Below the pieces are notes generated by a model. That model had not been told where the DNA came from. It made no database searches and saw only the letters and a program-made list of their open reading frames with translations. A DNA stretch of 9,211 bases from an uncultured Rickettsiales bacterium. Its GTDB lineage: Bacteria; Pseudomonadota; Alphaproteobacteria; Rickettsiales; Midichloriaceae. The DNA lies in the NCBI GenBank assembly GCA_937996615.1, contig CALKVD010000008.1, positions 1-9,211 on the forward strand, given 5' to 3'. The position numbers were made by a program, and so were the translations under genes. Positions 6,873 through 9,211 of this stretch are shown here, piece after piece (the stretch's first letter is position 1; the number at the start of each line of letters is the position of its first letter).

Positions 6873-6922
6873 AAAAGTACTGGTTCTAATTTTAGTAATC
6901 CAAAAAAATAATTTGGTTTTTT

Positions 6923-7399
6923 ATGCAACTAACGAAATTAATCAAACATTTTGCTTTAGCGGATATATTGCTTGGGATGTGGCGAACGTTGACCTATATG
7001 TTCAAGCCTAAAGTAACTTTGATGTACCCCAAGCAACGAGCAAAACTTTCTCCAAGATTTCGCGGAGAACATGCATTAATGCGTTACGACAACGGTGAAG
7101 AGAGGTGTATTGCTTGTAAACTATGCGAAGCAATTTGCCCAGCACAAGCGATCACAATTACGTCAGATGCTAGGAGTTGTGTTGCCGCGGGGCAGTTTGA
7201 TAGCGAAATATTACACTATCAAAGTAGAAGGACGACGCAGTATGATATTGACATGACTAAGTGTATTTATTGTGGTTTGTGCCAAGAAGCTTGCCCAGTG
7301 GACGCTATTGTTGAAACTAAAAACTTTGAATTTTCAAGTTTTAGCCATGAAGATTTAATATATGCTAAATCTAAGTTACTAGAAAATGGCCGAAGATAG
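6923..7399 (+). CDS. nuoI: NADH-quinone oxidoreductase subunit I (complex I, 2x[4Fe-4S])
   Basis: NuoI carries clusters N6a and N6b that pass electrons towards the quinone site in the peripheral arm of complex I. The two ferredoxin motifs are CIACKLCEAICP (Cys62, 65, 68, 72) and CIYCGLCQEACP (Cys114, 117, 120, 124). Alphaproteobacterial blocks LSPRFRGEHALMRY (42-55), NGEERCIACK and SRRTTQYDIDMTKC surround them. Between the motifs, residues about 81-100 are some 12 longer than in relatives and include an extra Cys86; the DNA there holds an 8-bp inverted repeat. The protein ends at LLENGRR, about 15 residues before the usual ...NGDRWE tail end, so total length (158) looks normal by coincidence. 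The gene stands alone, without nuoH or nuoJ beside it. No Shine-Dalgarno is visible. Confidence 0.95.
   Translation: MQLTKLIKHFALADILLGMWRTLTYMFKPKVTLMYPKQRAKLSPRFRGEHALMRYDNGEERCIACKLCEAICPAQAITITSDARSCVAAGQFDSEILHYQSRRTTQYDIDMTKCIYCGLCQEACPVDAIVETKNFEFSSFSHEDLIYAKSKLLENGRR
7196..7223. repeat. Inverted repeat within the nuoI loop insertion
   Basis: TTTGATAG (7196-7203) and CTATCAAA (7216-7223) are perfect 8-bp inverted arms around the 12-nt loop CGAAATATTACA. The repeat lies within the codons that appear to be extra relative to other NuoI proteins. Confidence 0.5.
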
Positions 7400-7491
7400 C
7401 ATCGTAAAATGAATAAATTATTAAATAATTTCATAATATTTTAAGAGTTAAAGCGATATTTCAGAACATTTATTGAAAATCACGCAAATTA

Positions 7492-7521
7492 TTGTTGCTT
7501 CTTTACTAAATTTTGTATTAT
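7492..7521 (+). promoter_or_regulatory. Candidate promoter for the HU/IHF-family gene
   Basis: TTGTTG (7492-7497) is followed after 18 bp by TATTAT (7516-7521), with TG directly before the -10 box. A start near 7528 would give a leader of about 37 nt. The rest of the 165-bp gap after nuoI is AT-rich and holds only an A/T palindrome at 7415-7431. Confidence 0.4.
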
Positions 7522-7564
7522 CATTCAGTAGTTGATTTAACTAATCATGTAAATTAAACTATTT

Positions 7565-7942
7565 ATGCAAAATCAAATCACCATAACCAGAGATGGTTTA
7601 GCTCGTTCTATTAGTAGAAATGTGGGTATCAAAGTAGGAGACGCTTATGACTACATCGACGTTATGCTTTCAATTATAGCGGACAATATTGCTAAGGGCA
7701 ATACCGTTACTTTGCCAAATATAGGTAATTTAGTAATTAGACATAAAGCATCAAGGATGGGACGCAATCCCAAGACCAAAGAGCCTAAAGAAATTAAAGC
7801 TCGTACCGTCGTTCGACTCAAAATTACGCCGAAACTTAGAGCGAGTGTCAATTCCAATATCAACGATCTGATCGCTAGAGACAAATTCAAGCAAATTGCC
7901 AATAGTGAATATGGTATTGATGAACTAGCGAAAGTAGCTTGA
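7565..7942 (+). CDS. HU/IHF-family DNA-bending protein
   Basis: Proteins of this family dimerise and bend DNA through two beta arms, shaping the nucleoid and helping replication, recombination and transcription. The arm motif RMGRNPKTKEPKEIKARTVV (residues 64-83) holds the intercalating proline (Pro69) in GRNPKT, and the following RLKITPKLRASVN (84-96) is the usual end of the fold. The N-terminal helical part is about 6-45. In place of the common NFGxF it has NIGNL (52-56). A further 29 residues (97-125) with charged and small side chains extend past the typical 90-100 residue length. GRNPKT occurs in both HU and IHF, so the subfamily is not assigned; IHF-alpha-like is possible. Its stop codon overlaps the -35 box of the rpsT promoter. 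No Shine-Dalgarno precedes the ATG. Confidence 0.9.
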   Translation: MQNQITITRDGLARSISRNVGIKVGDAYDYIDVMLSIIADNIAKGNTVTLPNIGNLVIRHKASRMGRNPKTKEPKEIKARTVVRLKITPKLRASVNSNINDLIARDKFKQIANSEYGIDELAKVA

Positions 7943-7967
7943 CATGTGTGATAATCGCGTCTATAAT
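7939..7967 (+). promoter_or_regulatory. Perfect-consensus sigma70 promoter for rpsT
   Basis: TTGACA (7939-7944), exactly 17 bp, then TATAAT (7962-7967): both boxes and the spacing match the sigma70 ideal. The -35 box overlaps the TGA stop (7940-7942) of the upstream HU/IHF-family gene. Transcription would start near 7974 with a leader of about 37 nt. gap, 26 bp after rpsT, is likely read from it too. Confidence 0.85.
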
Positions 7968-8010
7968 GGTTCAGAGTTTAATTAATAAATTTCTGTGTAA
8001 GTAATTTTAT

Positions 8011-8289
8011 ATGGCGCACCATAAATCAGCTATCAAAGCTCATGCTAAATCCGTACTTCAATCGGTAAGAAATAAATCAGTAAAATCAAGGGTTAAAACC
8101 TTTGCTGATAAATTTAAGGCTGTAGTTCCAGCAAACGATTTCGTTGCGGCTCGAGCTGCCCTTTCTAGCGCTGAATCTGAAATCATGAAAGCTGTGCGTA
8201 AAGGTGTTTTGAAGCTAAAAACTGCATCGCGGAAAGTCAGCTCCCTTGCAAAAGCTTTGAAAACTATTGATCCTTCAACTCCTAAGTAA
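8011..8289 (+). CDS. rpsT: 30S ribosomal protein S20
   Basis: S20 is a small basic protein that binds 16S rRNA early in assembly of the 30S subunit. The 92 residues match the family in length and layout: the start MAHHKSAIKAHAKS (usual MANHKSAxKR), RNKSVKSRVKTF at 21-32, ALSSAESEIMKAVRKGVL at 50-67 and the closing KTASRKVSSLAKAL at 70-83. It is Lys/Arg-rich and helical, without membrane segments. It lies behind a perfect-consensus promoter, fitting strong constitutive expression, and gap follows after 26 bp. No Shine-Dalgarno is visible before the ATG at 8011, although the MAHHKS start leaves little doubt. In many proteobacteria rpsT stands near dnaA or mviN; here its neighbours are the HU/IHF-family gene and gap. 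Confidence 0.97.
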   Translation: MAHHKSAIKAHAKSVLQSVRNKSVKSRVKTFADKFKAVVPANDFVAARAALSSAESEIMKAVRKGVLKLKTASRKVSSLAKALKTIDPSTPK

Positions 8290-8300
8290 ATATCGACAAT

Positions 8301-8305
8301 AGGGG
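8301..8305 (+). promoter_or_regulatory. Ribosome binding site of gap
   Basis: AGGGG lies 10 bases before the gap ATG (8316). It is the only clear purine-rich Shine-Dalgarno candidate I see before any start in this window, and supports this ATG, which also directly precedes the conserved N-terminal Rossmann motif. Confidence 0.5.
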
Positions 8306-8315
8306 TAAGATAGTA

Positions 8316-9211
8316 ATGCCCAAAAGACTAGCAATCAATGGATTCGGTAGGATAGGTAAATCTTTCCTCAGAGCATATGTAGAGTCTCTTTCTTCTGGAG
8401 ACAATTGGCCATTCGAAATCGCTATGGTTAACAGCAATCAACTTTTGCCAGAGCAAGCTGCTCATTTGTTTAAGTATGATTCAACCCACGGAACTTTTCC
8501 TGGTAGTGTAATAGCGCAGAATAATCACCTCATCATTAATGATAAAATCAAAGTCGAAATCAAAGCAGAAAATGACTTGGCAAAACTTGACTGGCAGCGG
8601 GATAATATCGACTTGGTTGTTGAATGTACTGGGCGTTTTAACACTCTTGAGGAAGCAGGAAAGCATCTGACTGTTGCTAAAGCCAAAAAAGTTTTGGTTT
8701 CTGCTCCATGTGCCAATGCGGATGTTACTTTTGTTTATGGTGTCACCCCAAACGAACGACTGGCTGATAAATCAGTAATTTCGGTTGGTTCTTGTACCAC
8801 AAATTGCCTAGCTCCAATCCTTAAAGTGTTGCAAACAGTTTGTGGTGTTGAATCTGGTTTTATGACAACTGTGCATGCTTATACCAACGATCAAGAAATT
8901 TTGGACGCGAGGCATAAAGATTGGCGCAGAGGAAGATCGGCTGCAACATCAATAATCCCAACCTCGACCGGAGCTGCTAAAAGCATAGGAGAAGTTTTAC
9001 CTGAACTTAAAGGTAAAATACATGGTTCAGCTTTGCGGGTTCCAACTCCGAATGTATCGCTAATCGATCTTTCATTTATCCCGACAAAATCTGTTAGTGT
9101 TGATCAAATTAGTGATGCTATGCAAAAATATGCGGCTCAATATCCAAATGTGATGAGCATTACTAATCAACCCCTGGTTTCAATCGATTTCAACCATACA
9201 ATCTATAGTGC
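8316..9211 (+). CDS. gap: Type I glyceraldehyde-3-phosphate dehydrogenase, 3' end cut by window
   Basis: GAPDH interconverts glyceraldehyde-3-phosphate and 1,3-bisphosphoglycerate in glycolysis or gluconeogenesis in the cytoplasm. The 298 visible residues start with the Rossmann motif INGFGRIG (7-14) and include catalytic Cys160 in SCTTNCLAP, His187 in TTVHAYTND, IIPTSTGAAK (213-222) and LRVPTPNVSL (240-249). About 35-40 residues are missing past the window edge. At the end of the second beta strand, where NAD-specific enzymes have IND, this protein has VNS: the Asp that binds the adenosine ribose hydroxyls is Ser40. Bacillus GapB, which prefers NADP+ and works in gluconeogenesis, has Ala there (INAS). 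This suggests relaxed or NADP+ use, as inference only. Erythrose-4-phosphate dehydrogenase is the other family member to consider. It is probably co-transcribed with rpsT. Its presence argues against the genus Rickettsia. Confidence 0.95.
   Translation, partial: MPKRLAINGFGRIGKSFLRAYVESLSSGDNWPFEIAMVNSNQLLPEQAAHLFKYDSTHGTFPGSVIAQNNHLIINDKIKVEIKAENDLAKLDWQRDNIDLVVECTGRFNTLEEAGKHLTVAKAKKVLVSAPCANADVTFVYGVTPNERLADKSVISVGSCTTNCLAPILKVLQTVCGVESGFMTTVHAYTNDQEILDARHKDWRRGRSAATSIIPTSTGAAKSIGEVLPELKGKIHGSALRVPTPNVSLIDLSFIPTKSVSVDQISDAMQKYAAQYPNVMSITNQPLVSIDFNHTIYS

Larger units (their letters stand above)
6580..6922. other. AT-rich non-coding region between portal gene and nuoI
   Basis: These 343 bp separate two divergent genes and must hold both their promoters. 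No convincing coding frame is seen on either strand. The most regular element is the hairpin at 6727-6784. An exact TATAAT lies at 6787-6792 without a good -35, and a weak promoter candidate for nuoI lies at 6845-6872. On the minus strand a 14-codon frame ending near 6624 and a frame ending KRWSKKGE near 6664 might be debris of a gene once upstream of the portal gene, but both are too short to support. Confidence 0.6.

Noticed and set aside
7415..7431. AAATTATT-A-AATAATTT palindrome after nuoI as a terminator
   Set aside because: Pure A/T stem with a one-base loop and no T run; expected by chance in this AT-rich gap.
8481..8716. Minus-strand open frames inside gap
   Set aside because: The plus-strand frame is an unmistakable GAPDH; these are shadows. 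The same holds for minus-strand frames inside birA and the HU/IHF-family gene and plus-strand frames inside mlaF, alr and the portal gene.
1..9211. CRISPR array, insertion sequence, toxin-antitoxin or defence cluster
   Set aside because: No regularly spaced repeats, no transposase and no small paired genes were found; the intergenic DNA is short and AT-rich.

Overview
The window looks like a piece of the chromosome of an alphaproteobacterium of the Rickettsiales type. It has moderately AT-rich DNA, long AT-rich gaps, complex I genes split between loci, an alr-mlaE-mlaF cluster, and a lone phage portal gene of the gene-transfer-agent (GTA) kind set among housekeeping genes. A glyceraldehyde-3-phosphate dehydrogenase gene argues against the genus Rickettsia itself, which lacks glycolysis; another intracellular or protist-associated lineage of the order fits better. 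The species cannot be named from the sequence.

Left part (1-4004, minus strand). Four closely spaced genes read leftwards: alr (alanine racemase, D-Ala for peptidoglycan), mlaE and mlaF (permease and ATPase of an MCE-type lipid transporter), and nuoD (complex I 49-kDa-type subunit, cut by the window edge). Gaps of 22, 62 and 39 bp suggest co-transcription. No mlaD/MCE gene and no other nuo gene lie beside them.

Middle (4043-6579). birA (biotin-protein ligase) diverges from alr across only 38 bp. Then come a tRNA with anticodon CAU, most like the lysidine-type tRNA-Ile2, with a good sigma70-type promoter and a hairpin in its leader, and on the minus strand an intact HK97/GTA-type portal gene with no other virion gene next to it. 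A 343-bp AT-rich non-coding stretch with a strong hairpin follows.

Right part (6923-9211, plus strand). nuoI (two 4Fe-4S clusters, complex I), an HU/IHF-family DNA-binding protein, rpsT (ribosomal protein S20) behind a perfect-consensus sigma70 promoter, and the start of gap (GAPDH). In gap the Asp that usually selects NAD+ is replaced by Ser.

No multi-gene novel system is visible. The points most worth a second look are the isolated GTA-type portal gene, the GAPDH cofactor-site change, and in-frame loop insertions in Alr, BirA and NuoI, two of which carry a tandem or inverted repeat in the DNA. Protein family calls rest on motifs read by eye and remembered family sequences; no search was run.
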